Shown piece after piece: positions 45,203-53,820 of a DNA stretch of 64,000 bases. Position numbers and translations under genes: made by a program. The DNA is from Phycisphaerae bacterium (GTDB lineage Bacteria; Planctomycetota; Phycisphaerae; Phycisphaerales; SM1A02): contig PAQL01000012.1 of NCBI GenBank assembly GCA_002709295.1, forward strand, positions 50,298 to 114,297, given 5' to 3'. Within the stretch, counting starts at the first letter, position 1. Each line of letters starts with the position of its first letter. Below the pieces are notes generated by a model. That model was given only the letters and a program-made list of their open reading frames with translations. It was not told the DNA's origin and searched no databases.

Positions 45203-45520
45203 TCAGCCTCCCGAGAGGCGGATCAGGACCACGCCCGCCACGATCAGACCCAGCGAGACGATTCGCGGGGCGGCAGCCGACTCACCGAGCCGGGAGATGC
45301 CCCATGCAGCGGTCCCGACCGCTCCCAGCCCGGTCCAGATCGCATAGGCGGAACCGATCGGTATCTCCCGGGTCGCCATCGCGAGCAGCCCCATGCTCGC
45401 GGACATGGCCAGCATGAACACGATGGTGGCCCGAGGTCTGCGAAGACCGTCGCTCGCCTTGAGGGAGACGGCTCCGACGCACTCGAAGATCGAAGCCGCG
45501 AACAGGACGAACCAGCTCAT
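45203..45520 (-). CDS. Small multidrug resistance (SMR) transporter subunit
   Basis: 105 aa, four hydrophobic helices. The SMR glutamate lies in the first helix (SIFECVGAVSLKAS), and the IPIGSAYAIWTGLGAVGTA segment is the family fingerprint. A second SMR gene overlaps by four bases upstream, so the two probably act as a heterodimeric exporter of cationic compounds. Compare EbrAB, YkkCD or Gdx/SugE pairs. Confidence 0.9.
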   Translation of the reverse strand: MSWFVLFAASIFECVGAVSLKASDGLRRPRATIVFMLAMSASMGLLAMATREIPIGSAYAIWTGLGAVGTAAWGISRLGESAAAPRIVSLGLIVAGVVLIRLSGG

Positions 45521-45891
45521 GGATGACCTCCCCGGGGCTGGAACAATCGGAGCCCGACCACTCCGGCGACCACCAGGGCGATGCCTGCGATCCGGAGCAA
45601 CGTGGCCGGATCGTCATGCACGAGCCACCCGAGCACCGCGGTCCCCGCCGCTCCTGACCCGGTCCAGACGGCATAGGCAGGACCGATGGGCAGGATGCGG
45701 GTGGCCGATGCGAGCGGCAGCAAGGACGCGATCATCAACAGCACGACCCCGGTCGTCCACAGCGGACGACTGAATCCCTCGGTGAAGGGAAGGCAGGTCG
45801 CCCAACCGATCTCGAATGCCACCGCCAGCACCACCAGGCCCCATGCCCGACGGGTGCCCCGTGGAACCGAAGTGGATCCGGCTTCAGGCAT
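45517..45891 (-). CDS. SMR transporter subunit, Gdx/SugE-like
   Basis: 124 aa; a basic 15-residue tail precedes four helices. The first helix has VAFEIGWATCLPFTEGFSR, close to the SugE/Gdx guanidinium-exporter type (FEIGWA), and ILPIGPAYAVWTGSGAAGTAVLGW is the family fingerprint. It overlaps the propeller gene upstream by eight bases and its SMR partner by four. No guanidine riboswitch is possible immediately upstream because the genes overlap. Confidence 0.88.
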   Translation of the reverse strand: MPEAGSTSVPRGTRRAWGLVVLAVAFEIGWATCLPFTEGFSRPLWTTGVVLLMIASLLPLASATRILPIGPAYAVWTGSGAAGTAVLGWLVHDDPATLLRIAGIALVVAGVVGLRLFQPRGGHP

Positions 45892-46936
45892 CTTCCTTGA
45901 CCAGACGCGTCACTCGTCCGATCGGAACCCACTCCGCCACCAGTATCGATCCGTCCTTGAGGAAGATCGCATCGTGAGGATGGACGAATCGCCCGGGCTG
46001 GAACTCGTCTCGAGGCCTGCCGCGGAGATTCGTCGGATGGCCATCGCCGAGCATGACGATCGGAGCGTTCTTCTCGTCGTGGAGGGTGACCACGCTCTCG
46101 AGATCAGGCACGAGCATGACCCCGTCGCGAAAGTCCATGTCGCAAGGTCGCCGAACTCCCTCACGGTGTCCCGAGACGAGCCTGCCGTCGAGATCGAAGA
46201 ACTGGATGCGGCGATTGCTTCGATCGGCCACCGCCACTCTGGGATCCGCGCTTCGCGGGTCGAGCCACAGCCCGTGCGGACACGCGACCTGACCGTCCTC
46301 CTGACCGGGACGGAGAAAGATCGACTTCCAGTTGCCGTCGGAGTCGTACCGGTGGACGAACGAACGGCCGTACCCGTCACCCACCAGAAGATCGCCGTCG
46401 GGCAGAAAGGCGACATTGGTGGGACACCACTGGTTCTCGTTCTCATAGACCCCGCTCTGCATCGGACATCCCGCCGACCAGATCACGGATCCATCCAGTC
46501 CCGTCTTGACGACCTGCCTTCGACGCGTGTCACAGTGGTAGAGACGCTCCCCATCCGCTTCGATCCTGTGATCGAGACCGTGGGCCCCTCCGGCGAACTC
46601 CGGGCCCCATGCCTCGATGAAACGCCCATCGGAACCGAAGACGCAGACGGCATGCCGTCGAGCGCTCCCCTGTCCCACGGTGTGAGCCACGTAGATCCGT
46701 CCTGCAGCGTCCTGGGCCAGACCGTGGGTGTCTCCGAAGGCGATGCCGTCGGGAGGCAGGAGCCAGTCATGCTCGCACCGCCATCGATTGGAACCCTCTC
46801 CCAGGATGATCGGTCGAGCATCCGACGACCTCGGCTCCTTGCCGGAGTCCTGGAGACCGGGGACGACCGGAAGGACACCCGCCGCCAACGCGGCCCGGGT
46901 GAAGGTGCGGCGATTCGTGTTCGATTCCGACATCAT
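45884..46936 (-). CDS. NHL-repeat six-bladed beta-propeller protein, Tat-exported
   Basis: 350 aa from ATG 46936; the adjacent ATG 46933 has better spacing to GGAG. Leader TNRRTFTRAALAAGVLPVV is a Tat signal. Repeats contain DTHGLAQDAAGRIYVAHT, TNVAFLPDGDLLVGDGYG, HGLWLDPRS and HPHDAIFLKDGSILVAEW, the NHL/SMP-30-like blade pattern. It probably folds in the cytoplasm and is exported. It shares an operon with the two SMR genes, which is unusual. Function unknown. A long Ala/Val-rich upstream extension of this frame is only the complement of the glycine-rich gene. Confidence 0.8.
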   Translation of the reverse strand: MMSESNTNRRTFTRAALAAGVLPVVPGLQDSGKEPRSSDARPIILGEGSNRWRCEHDWLLPPDGIAFGDTHGLAQDAAGRIYVAHTVGQGSARRHAVCVFGSDGRFIEAWGPEFAGGAHGLDHRIEADGERLYHCDTRRRQVVKTGLDGSVIWSAGCPMQSGVYENENQWCPTNVAFLPDGDLLVGDGYGRSFVHRYDSDGNWKSIFLRPGQEDGQVACPHGLWLDPRSADPRVAVADRSNRRIQFFDLDGRLVSGHREGVRRPCDMDFRDGVMLVPDLESVVTLHDEKNAPIVMLGDGHPTNLRGRPRDEFQPGRFVHPHDAIFLKDGSILVAEWVPIGRVTRLVKEDA

Positions 46937-47039
46937 GCTGCTCCGGGATTCCTCAGGGACACCGTGTTCGTGAACGACGCCCGCACCGGCAGGGGTGCGG
47001 GCGTCGAAGATCTCATGCTGAAGGCGTGATCGTGCCGGA

Positions 47040-47540
47040 TCACCAGTCGTCGTTGTCGCGTCGCTTGTCCTTGCCCCGACCTCGACGTCCGGAATCCTTC
47101 TCGAACATCCCACCCCCACCACCTCCGGGAGGGCCGTCGAAACCACCACCGCCGCCGCCACCGCGATAGCCGCCACCGCCGCCACCACCGCCGCCTCCGC
47201 GATAGCCGCCGCCGCCACCCCCGCGATAGCCACCGCCACCGCCGCCGCCGCCACCGCCACCGCCGCGATAGCCACCGCCACCGCCGCCGCCACGTTCCTC
47301 TCGGGGACGGGCTTCATTGATGGTCAGGGGTCGTCCGCCGAAGTCGACGCCATTGAGAGCTGCGATGGCCGCTCGCCCGGCATCATCATCCATCTCGACG
47401 AAGCCGAAGCCACGAGGCCTGCCGGTCTCACGATCCGTCACCATGTGAACGCGGTGAACCTCACCGTGAGGGGAGAAGTGTTCTCGAATCTCGTCCTCAG
47501 TGACGGAAAAAGGGAGGTTCCCGACGTAGATGCTGATCAT
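47040..47540 (-). CDS. Glycine-rich RRM-type RNA-binding protein
   Basis: 166 aa from ATG 47540. An N-terminal RRM domain (about 1-80) shows RNP2 SIYVGNLPF and RNP1 RGFGFVEM. The second half is tandem [10 protein letters not shown]-type repeats, ending in a basic [16 protein letters not shown] tail. This is the layout of cyanobacterial/planctomycete Rbp proteins and plant glycine-rich RNA-binding proteins, often cold-induced. The repeat is the source of the G/C-simple DNA at about 47110-47290. Confidence 0.92.
   Translation of the reverse strand: MISIYVGNLPFSVTEDEIREHFSPHGEVHRVHMVTDRETGRPRGFGFVEMDDDAGRAAIAALNGVDFGGRPLTINEARPREERGGGGGGGYRGGGGGGGGGGGGYRGGGGGGYRGGGGGGGGGGYRGGGGGGGFDGPPGGGGGGMFEKDSGRRGRGKDKRRDNDDW
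47110..47290 (-). repeat. Glycine-codon tandem repeat within the RRM gene
   Basis: Runs of GGC/GGT triplets interspersed with TATCGC (Tyr-Arg) units encode the GGGGYRG repeats. Such DNA is prone to replication slippage and length change. Confidence 0.75.
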
Positions 47541-47710
47541 GATCGACCGATTCCAAGGTCTCGCCCGTCTGCTGATGCACTCCTCTTCAACCTCGGGCCG
47601 GTTGTGATGGAGAAGCCGTTCATCCCCGAACGGCACCTTGAAATGGTACCAAGAGCCGGGCGACTTCCATACGCTGGATCAGGATCCCCGCCCTGTCACG
47701 GAGCCGTTCA

Positions 47711-49999
47711 TTGACCCGCATTTCAAAGCGCTTTCTCATCGCATTGACTGCGATTCTCGCGACCTGGTCCCTTCCCGGATCTGCAGATGCCCATCTCGAC
47801 GAGCTCGTCAGGAACGAGTCGATCCAACCACGCTGGATCGATGAAGAGACCCTTGAAATCACCCTTGAACTAGGCGGTACACGTCAGCAACGCCGAATTT
47901 CGGCGATATCCGGGGAGGTGCTGAAGGACGACCGGGCGAAGGGAGATCCCGCTTCAGTGAAGCCGTCCAAAGCCGATCGAAGCCGGGGCCGAGGGAACGA
48001 CATTCAGCTGCAGTTCGTGAACGATTTGGACGTTTCTCTGCGGCTGTTCTGGCTCGATCAGCAGGGACGACGACGCGGATACGGCACGATCCCTCCCGGG
48101 GAGACTCACGATCAGCAGACCTTCGGGGGCCACGCCTGGCTCCTCACCGATCCTGATGATCGGTCGGTGATCGGATTCGTCGCACCGGAACACGATGGCA
48201 TCGCGGTCATCGACGACCGAACCCGCGAGGAATGGAGGAACCTCCCGTCGAAGTCGGACCGAAGGCCTCGCCGCGAGAGAGCCTCCTCTTCGAGGCGCGA
48301 ACGAACCGCGTTCGTTCGTGACCACGATCTCTGGTGCCGTGAAGCCGATGGATCGGAACGCGCCTTCACCACCGACGGCACGTCGGAATCTCCCTGGGGG
48401 CGAATCTCCACCTCACCCGATGGGCGTTTCGCCCTCGCGATGAAGACCGATCGTGCCCAGGATCACCCGGTCCACATCTTGGAGGTCGCTCCCGAGGACC
48501 AGGTGCAGCCGAGACTGAAGACCATCGACTACCTGAAGCCCGGTGATCGCATCGCCCGTCCCAGACCGGCGGTCTTCGACCTTGAGACAGGCCGTCGCAT
48601 GGACATCGATCCCGCACTGGTCCCCAACCCGTGGTCCATCAACCGGATCTCGTGGCATCCGGACGGCGACCGGGTCCGCATGCTCTACAACCAGCGAGGA
48701 CACCAGGTGCTTCGCTATCTCGAACTCGATGCCCGCGATGGAAGCACCCGGGTCCTGATCGAGGAGACGTCCCCGACCTTCATCGACTACGCGGGGAAGT
48801 TCTTCCTGCATGTGCTGGAGGGCGGCGATGAGGCGGTGTGGATGTCGGAGAGAAGCGGCTGGAACCACCTCGATCGGGTGAACCTCGAGACCGGCGAACG
48901 AGTCCCCCTGACCCGGGGACCATGGGTGGTTCGTGCCGTCGACGACGTCGACGAGGAGGAGGGCCGGCTCCGCATCAGAGTCCTCGGAATCGATCCCGAT
49001 CAGGATCCCTATCACGTGCACCATGCCATGATCGACCTCGATTCCGGTCGCATGATCCGCCTCACCGAGGGCGACGGCACCCACCGGATCGAATTCTCCC
49101 CCGATGGTCGCTTCTACGTGGACCGCTGGAGCCGCGTCGATCTCCCCCCCGTTCATGAACTCCGTCGCACCGAGGACGGAGGACTCGTCACCACGCTGGC
49201 CCGAGCCGATGCATCCGGACTCCTCGAGATCGGATGGACGATGCCGGAGCGATTCGTGGCGAAGGGACGTGACGGTGAAACGGACGTATGGGGAGTGATC
49301 GTCCGTCCCCGAGGCTTCGAACCGGATCGTCGGTATCCGGTCGTGGAACACATCTACGCCGGACCTCAGGGCCATTTCGTCCCGAAGTCCTGGAGCAGGA
49401 ACTGGAGAATGCGTGATGCCGCGGATCTGGGCACCATCGTGGTGCAGATCGACGGCATGGGCACCAACTGGCGCTCCAAGGCCTTCCACGACGTCGCCTG
49501 GCGCAATCTCGGAGATTCCGGATTCCCGGATCGAATCGCATGGATGAAGGATGCGGCCGAGACACGTCCATGGATGGATCTCGAACGGGTCGGCATCTAC
49601 GGCGGGAGCGCCGGCGGACAGAGCGCTCTCCGCGCCCTGATCGCTCACGGCGACTTCTACGACGTCGCGGTCGCGGACTGCGGCTGTCACGACAACCGCA
49701 TGGACAAGATCTGGTGGAACGAACTCTGGATGGGATGGCCGATCGCGGAGCACTATGCGGAACAGTCCAACGTGGACCAGGCCCACCAGCTCCAGGGCGA
49801 TCTCATGCTGATCCTCGGGGGCCTCGACACCAACGTCGATCCCGCCTCCACCCTCCAGGTCGTCGACGCCCTGGTCAAGGCGGACAAGGACTTCGAGTTC
49901 GTCCTTCTGCCATCCGCAGGACACGGTGCCGCGGAGACTCCCTACGGACACCGCAGACGTCTGGACTTCCTTCGCCGGAAGCTCGTGGACGATCGTTGA
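47711..49999 (+). CDS. S9 (prolyl oligopeptidase/DPP IV-like) peptidase with VHL-like beta domain
   Basis: 762 aa from TTG 47711 with GGAG eight bases upstream. Signal peptide (about 1-27, ending SADA). Residues about 95-165 match the von Hippel-Lindau beta domain: RLFWLDQQG, GYGTIPPGETHDQQT and FGGHAWLL. A DPP IV-type N-terminal beta-propeller follows (about 190-510; INRISWHPDGDRVRMLYNQ). The C-terminal alpha/beta hydrolase domain has the serine in GIYGGSAGGQSAL (about 632), the aspartate in LILGGLDTNVDP (about 705) and the histidine in PSAGHGAAE (about 737). It probably cleaves after proline outside the cytoplasm. W114, Y124, T137, H141 and W143 align without gaps to the human VHL hydroxyproline pocket. 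Confidence 0.92.
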   Translation: MTRISKRFLIALTAILATWSLPGSADAHLDELVRNESIQPRWIDEETLEITLELGGTRQQRRISAISGEVLKDDRAKGDPASVKPSKADRSRGRGNDIQLQFVNDLDVSLRLFWLDQQGRRRGYGTIPPGETHDQQTFGGHAWLLTDPDDRSVIGFVAPEHDGIAVIDDRTREEWRNLPSKSDRRPRRERASSSRRERTAFVRDHDLWCREADGSERAFTTDGTSESPWGRISTSPDGRFALAMKTDRAQDHPVHILEVAPEDQVQPRLKTIDYLKPGDRIARPRPAVFDLETGRRMDIDPALVPNPWSINRISWHPDGDRVRMLYNQRGHQVLRYLELDARDGSTRVLIEETSPTFIDYAGKFFLHVLEGGDEAVWMSERSGWNHLDRVNLETGERVPLTRGPWVVRAVDDVDEEEGRLRIRVLGIDPDQDPYHVHHAMIDLDSGRMIRLTEGDGTHRIEFSPDGRFYVDRWSRVDLPPVHELRRTEDGGLVTTLARADASGLLEIGWTMPERFVAKGRDGETDVWGVIVRPRGFEPDRRYPVVEHIYAGPQGHFVPKSWSRNWRMRDAADLGTIVVQIDGMGTNWRSKAFHDVAWRNLGDSGFPDRIAWMKDAAETRPWMDLERVGIYGGSAGGQSALRALIAHGDFYDVAVADCGCHDNRMDKIWWNELWMGWPIAEHYAEQSNVDQAHQLQGDLMLILGGLDTNVDPASTLQVVDALVKADKDFEFVLLPSAGHGAAETPYGHRRRLDFLRRKLVDDR

Positions 50000-50074
50000 A
50001 AACGCTTCCGGGGCGCAAGACGGTCATGGAAACCCCCTCTGGATTTTTCCCTCCTCGCCGGTCATCATCAAGAC

Positions 50075-51796
50075 ATGAGCACACCAGACCACCAGCGCCC
50101 GATCACGATCCCAGGGCATCTGCTCCTCGCTCTGCTCACCTCGACCAGCGCGATCGCGATGCAGGATCCCGCGGTCTTCACCTCGGGCGACGACGGCTAC
50201 GACACCTTCCGCATCCCCGCCCTGATCGAGGCCGCCGACGGCACCCTGCTCGCCTTCGCCGAAGGTCGGGTCGGTGGTCGCGGTGACTCCGGGAACATCG
50301 ACCTCGTCCTGAAGCGCAGTGGAGACGGGGGCACGACCTGGAGCGACCTCGAGGTGGTCTGGGACGACGGCGGCAACACCTGTGGGAACCCGTGCCCGGT
50401 GCTCGATGCCGTCAGCGGACGAATCCACCTGCTCTCCACCCACAACCTCGGCCAGGACCACGAGTCCGAGATCATCGCCGGGACCTCCGACGGCACGCGA
50501 ACGGTATGGGTGCTGACCAGCGACGATCACGGCGCCTCGTGGAGCGAGCCGCGGGAGATCACCTCGACCACCAAGCAGCCCGACTGGACCTGGTACGCGA
50601 CCGGCCCCGGAAACGGCATCCAGCTGCGATCCGGCGAGCATGCCGGACGTCTGCTGATCCCCTGCGATCACATCGAAGCCGAGACGAAGCACTACTACTC
50701 GCACTGCATCGCCAGCGACGACCACGGCAGGACCTGGAAGATCGTCGGGCGAACCCCGTCCCATCAGGTGAACGAGTGCGCCGTCGCCGAACTGAATGAC
50801 GGTTCCCTGCTCCTGAACATGCGGAACTACGACCGCTCGAAGCGGGCCCGGGCCCTCTCACGATCGACCGACGGCGGTTCCACCTGGAGCGAGGTCACTC
50901 GGACCCCCGCCCTGCCGGAACCCATATGCCAGGCCTCGATGGTGGCGTGTGACGGGGGCCGGACCCTCGTCTTCTCCAATCCGGCGAACCCCGACGGACG
51001 GACCGACATGACGGTCCGCCGAAGCCGGGACGGCGGTCGCACCTGGTCGAAGGGGAACGTGCTTCATGCCGGTCCCTCCGCATACTCCTCCCTCGCCACG
51101 ATGGGAGGCCCCGAACAGCTCGCCGGACTCGCATGTCTCTACGAGGCGGGTGAGAAGCACCCCTACGAGCAGATCCGATTCCGACGCATCGATCGGAGAA
51201 TGCTCGGTCTCGATCGTGATCACGACCGGGTCGCGGACGACTGGACCGAGCTCCTGGTTCCGGACTCCCTCGATGGATGGCACATCCTGCCGGGTGGCAC
51301 GTGGACCTGGAAGGACGGAGTGCTCGAGGGACGCATCACCGGGGACGACCCCCGCCACGGCCTGCTGGTCACGGACCGCGAGTACGAAGACTTCGAAGCG
51401 GTCCTGTCCTTCCGCATCGAGAGGGGCGACTCCGGCTTCTATCACCGGGTCGAGGAACTGGGCGATGCGATCGGCGTGAGCGGCTTCCAGGCCGAGATCG
51501 ACCCGACCCCCGAGGTCGGCGGACTCTACGAGACTCGTGGCCGGGGCTGGGTGATCAAGCCCGAGCCATCGATGATCGAGGAGATGCGTTCCAGAGGCGG
51601 AGAATGGCTTGAGATGCGGGTCCGGGCGGTCGGCGGCGACGTCGATGTGTTCGTCGACGGCTACCCGACCGCAAGCCTGCGCGATGACCCCGGCCGTCGG
51701 CGCGGGCACCTCGCCCTCCAGCTCCACGCCGACATGGACGTCGACGTCGACTTCCGATCGCTTCGGATCCGGGAGATCGAACCGAAGCCCGAGTGA
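50075..51796 (+). CDS. Exo-alpha-sialidase fused to DUF1080 (3-keto-disaccharide hydrolase-like) domain
   Basis: 573 aa. Signal peptide (about 1-28). The sialidase propeller has the FRIP motif (YDTFRIPALIEA) and five Asp-boxes: SGDGGTTW, SDDHGASW, SDDHGRTW, STDGGSTW and SRDGGRTW. From about residue 385 begins a DUF1080 concanavalin-like domain (DGWHILPGGTWTWKDGVLEG, GFQAEIDPTPEVGGLY). The enzyme should remove sialic acids from glycoconjugates; the C-terminal domain may bind or cleave sugars. No sialic-acid uptake or catabolic genes are adjacent. Confidence 0.9.
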   Translation: MSTPDHQRPITIPGHLLLALLTSTSAIAMQDPAVFTSGDDGYDTFRIPALIEAADGTLLAFAEGRVGGRGDSGNIDLVLKRSGDGGTTWSDLEVVWDDGGNTCGNPCPVLDAVSGRIHLLSTHNLGQDHESEIIAGTSDGTRTVWVLTSDDHGASWSEPREITSTTKQPDWTWYATGPGNGIQLRSGEHAGRLLIPCDHIEAETKHYYSHCIASDDHGRTWKIVGRTPSHQVNECAVAELNDGSLLLNMRNYDRSKRARALSRSTDGGSTWSEVTRTPALPEPICQASMVACDGGRTLVFSNPANPDGRTDMTVRRSRDGGRTWSKGNVLHAGPSAYSSLATMGGPEQLAGLACLYEAGEKHPYEQIRFRRIDRRMLGLDRDHDRVADDWTELLVPDSLDGWHILPGGTWTWKDGVLEGRITGDDPRHGLLVTDREYEDFEAVLSFRIERGDSGFYHRVEELGDAIGVSGFQAEIDPTPEVGGLYETRGRGWVIKPEPSMIEEMRSRGGEWLEMRVRAVGGDVDVFVDGYPTASLRDDPGRRRGHLALQLHADMDVDVDFRSLRIREIEPKPE

Positions 51797-51802
51797 TGGC
51801 GG

Positions 51803-53749
51803 TCAATCGGCAGGGGCATCCCGCCAGGTGGGCGTCCGGGGTGCGATCTCCACGCCTTCTCGTGCCGCACGCGCCACGCTGCGACGACCGTCCCGCTTGT
51901 CAAGACTGAGGACGTCGAACAGACGGCCGTTCTCGTCCATGGCCTGGAACTCGAGAATCCCATCGTGGATGCCGCAGTAGACGAAGTGGTGTCGACGCGC
52001 CTTTCGATGGCCGAAGGTGGTGTTTGCGGGGTCGAAGTCCTCCAGGCTTCCTCCGCCACCCGCGGTAGTCACGTAGATGACACCACCCTCGTCCCAGGGA
52101 ACCACGTCGCCGTCGATCAACGGGAAGGTCCGCTCGTAGTCGTGGACATGGCCGCTGAAACAGATGTCGACTCCATGCTTCTCGAGCGTCGAGGTGATGT
52201 TTCGGGCGTTCATGTCCCCCCTCCTCGACGAGGTCTTGAGGGTGTCGCCGTAGTCGTTGGAGTCACTGGTCCATGGCGGCTGATGCAGGATCGCGAACTT
52301 CCACTCGGCATCGCTCGCCGCCAACGCCGCATCGAGCCATTCGAGCTGCTCGGATCGATCCTTCAGCGATCGGTTGCCGTCGATCATGAAGAAGTCCGCG
52401 TCGCCGTAGCTGAAGGTGTACCAACGCTCAGGATCGGGCAGGCTCATGTAGTCGTAGTAGAGCTGCGCGTCCTGTTCGTGGTTGCCCAGGACCGGCATGA
52501 TCGCGACTCGATCGATCAACGGCCTCATGTTCGGGAAGAAGTGATTGACCCAGTGACTCTTGTCACCACCGGTGGTGACGAGGTCGCCGGCGTGGACGAG
52601 GAGGCTCGGTCGGGTCTCGTAGGCCAGATCGGCGATGCGCTTCACGACCTGCGGCTGCGACTGGGTGTCGCCGATTGCCACGAAGGTGAAGGGATCACCA
52701 CGACGGGCCGCGGTCCGGAAGGTCTTCAGACCGCCATCGAGCTCCTGTCCACCGACGTTCGCGACGACCCGGTAGAAGTACTTGGTGTTCGGTTCAAGGC
52801 CGGTGATCCGGAACTCATGGATCTTCTCCCGCTCCTCGGACCGGAAGGTCTCGAAGAAGCGACCGAACTCGTCGCGAACCCGGACCTCCATCGAACAGGG
52901 ACGGGTCGACTCGGCGACCACGCTCATCGCATCGGTCGCAGGCCAGCAGAGAAACGGCTCCACCATCCACTCCAGGGTGTTGTCCACCTCGGGTGGAAGT
53001 GCGGCGAGATCGGCGTGTCGGGCGAATCGGCGACGAACCTCGTCGGCCCCGATCGCACGGGGGATGATCGCGACCTCCTTGATGCGGCCATCGAGGCCGT
53101 GGTCCTCGTTCCGATCGAGATAGCCGCCGATCGCGAGCGGCTCGTCACCCGCATATCTGATCGGGCCGGACTGTTCCCGGCTCTCCCCGGCGAGTTCTCC
53201 GTCGACGTAGATCCTCATCACCGAACCGTCGTAGGTCCCGACAAGGTGATGCCATCGTCCTTCGGTCCAGGGGCGATCCGCCAGCAGATAGGTGATCATT
53301 CCGTCGGCGTCGTCGACACCGGTGCTGGCCAGCGCAAAGGCCGGGCGTTCACCCTCGTATCCGAGCAGGATTCCCGTCTCGGCATTCGCGTTGTCCTGGA
53401 TCGCGCCGATCACCCCTCCCCACCGGGTCGCCATGTCGATGGCGACCCATGCCTCGAGAGTGATCGCATCGGTGGGCATGCCGCCGTCGATGCCGTCGAC
53501 GCGAGGGGCGACGACGAACGGCGTGCCTCGACCCGAGAGCGACAACCCGTGATTCGCCTCCTTGCGAGGCACCGGTCTCGAATCCACGCCGAGCGCGTTC
53601 CCGTCCGCGGGGACGATCTCCGTGCCTTCCGCCATCCATCTCCATTCCTCCGATGCCTGCGCCGGACCGGCGAGCCAGAGACCGGAGAGGGCCGCAAGCG
53701 CGGCCATGCGGACGAATCGGGGCTTCGGATCCAGGCATGGAATCGACAT
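51803..53749 (-). CDS. Exported metallophosphatase with LamG-like and purple-acid-phosphatase N-terminal domains
   Basis: 648 aa from ATG 53749, because AAGGAG is nine bases upstream; an ATG three codons earlier abuts that site. Signal peptide (about 1-33, ending AQA). A LamG-like concanavalin domain (about 70-245; AITLEAWVAIDMATRWGG, DGSVMRIYVDGELAG) precedes a fibronectin-like purple-acid-phosphatase N-terminal domain (about 270-365). The calcineurin-like phosphatase domain has VAIGDTQS, VHAGDLV, LGNHEQD, ILHQPPW and FSGHVHDYER, the metal-ligand set. Probably a secreted phosphomonoesterase or phosphodiesterase. Confidence 0.92.
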   Translation of the reverse strand: MSIPCLDPKPRFVRMAALAALSGLWLAGPAQASEEWRWMAEGTEIVPADGNALGVDSRPVPRKEANHGLSLSGRGTPFVVAPRVDGIDGGMPTDAITLEAWVAIDMATRWGGVIGAIQDNANAETGILLGYEGERPAFALASTGVDDADGMITYLLADRPWTEGRWHHLVGTYDGSVMRIYVDGELAGESREQSGPIRYAGDEPLAIGGYLDRNEDHGLDGRIKEVAIIPRAIGADEVRRRFARHADLAALPPEVDNTLEWMVEPFLCWPATDAMSVVAESTRPCSMEVRVRDEFGRFFETFRSEEREKIHEFRITGLEPNTKYFYRVVANVGGQELDGGLKTFRTAARRGDPFTFVAIGDTQSQPQVVKRIADLAYETRPSLLVHAGDLVTTGGDKSHWVNHFFPNMRPLIDRVAIMPVLGNHEQDAQLYYDYMSLPDPERWYTFSYGDADFFMIDGNRSLKDRSEQLEWLDAALAASDAEWKFAILHQPPWTSDSNDYGDTLKTSSRRGDMNARNITSTLEKHGVDICFSGHVHDYERTFPLIDGDVVPWDEGGVIYVTTAGGGGSLEDFDPANTTFGHRKARRHHFVYCGIHDGILEFQAMDENGRLFDVLSLDKRDGRRSVARAAREGVEIAPRTPTWRDAPAD

Positions 53750-53820
53750 GTCATTCATCTCCTTGAAACGCCGGCACCCGCGTGGTCGGGAACGGACGGC
53801 TGCACGGTACCGTGGTCCTC

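Noticed and set aside
46937-47317. An Ala/Val-rich N-terminal extension of the NHL propeller
   Set aside because: It is the glycine-repeat DNA of the RRM gene read in a different frame; the Tat leader starts at 46936.
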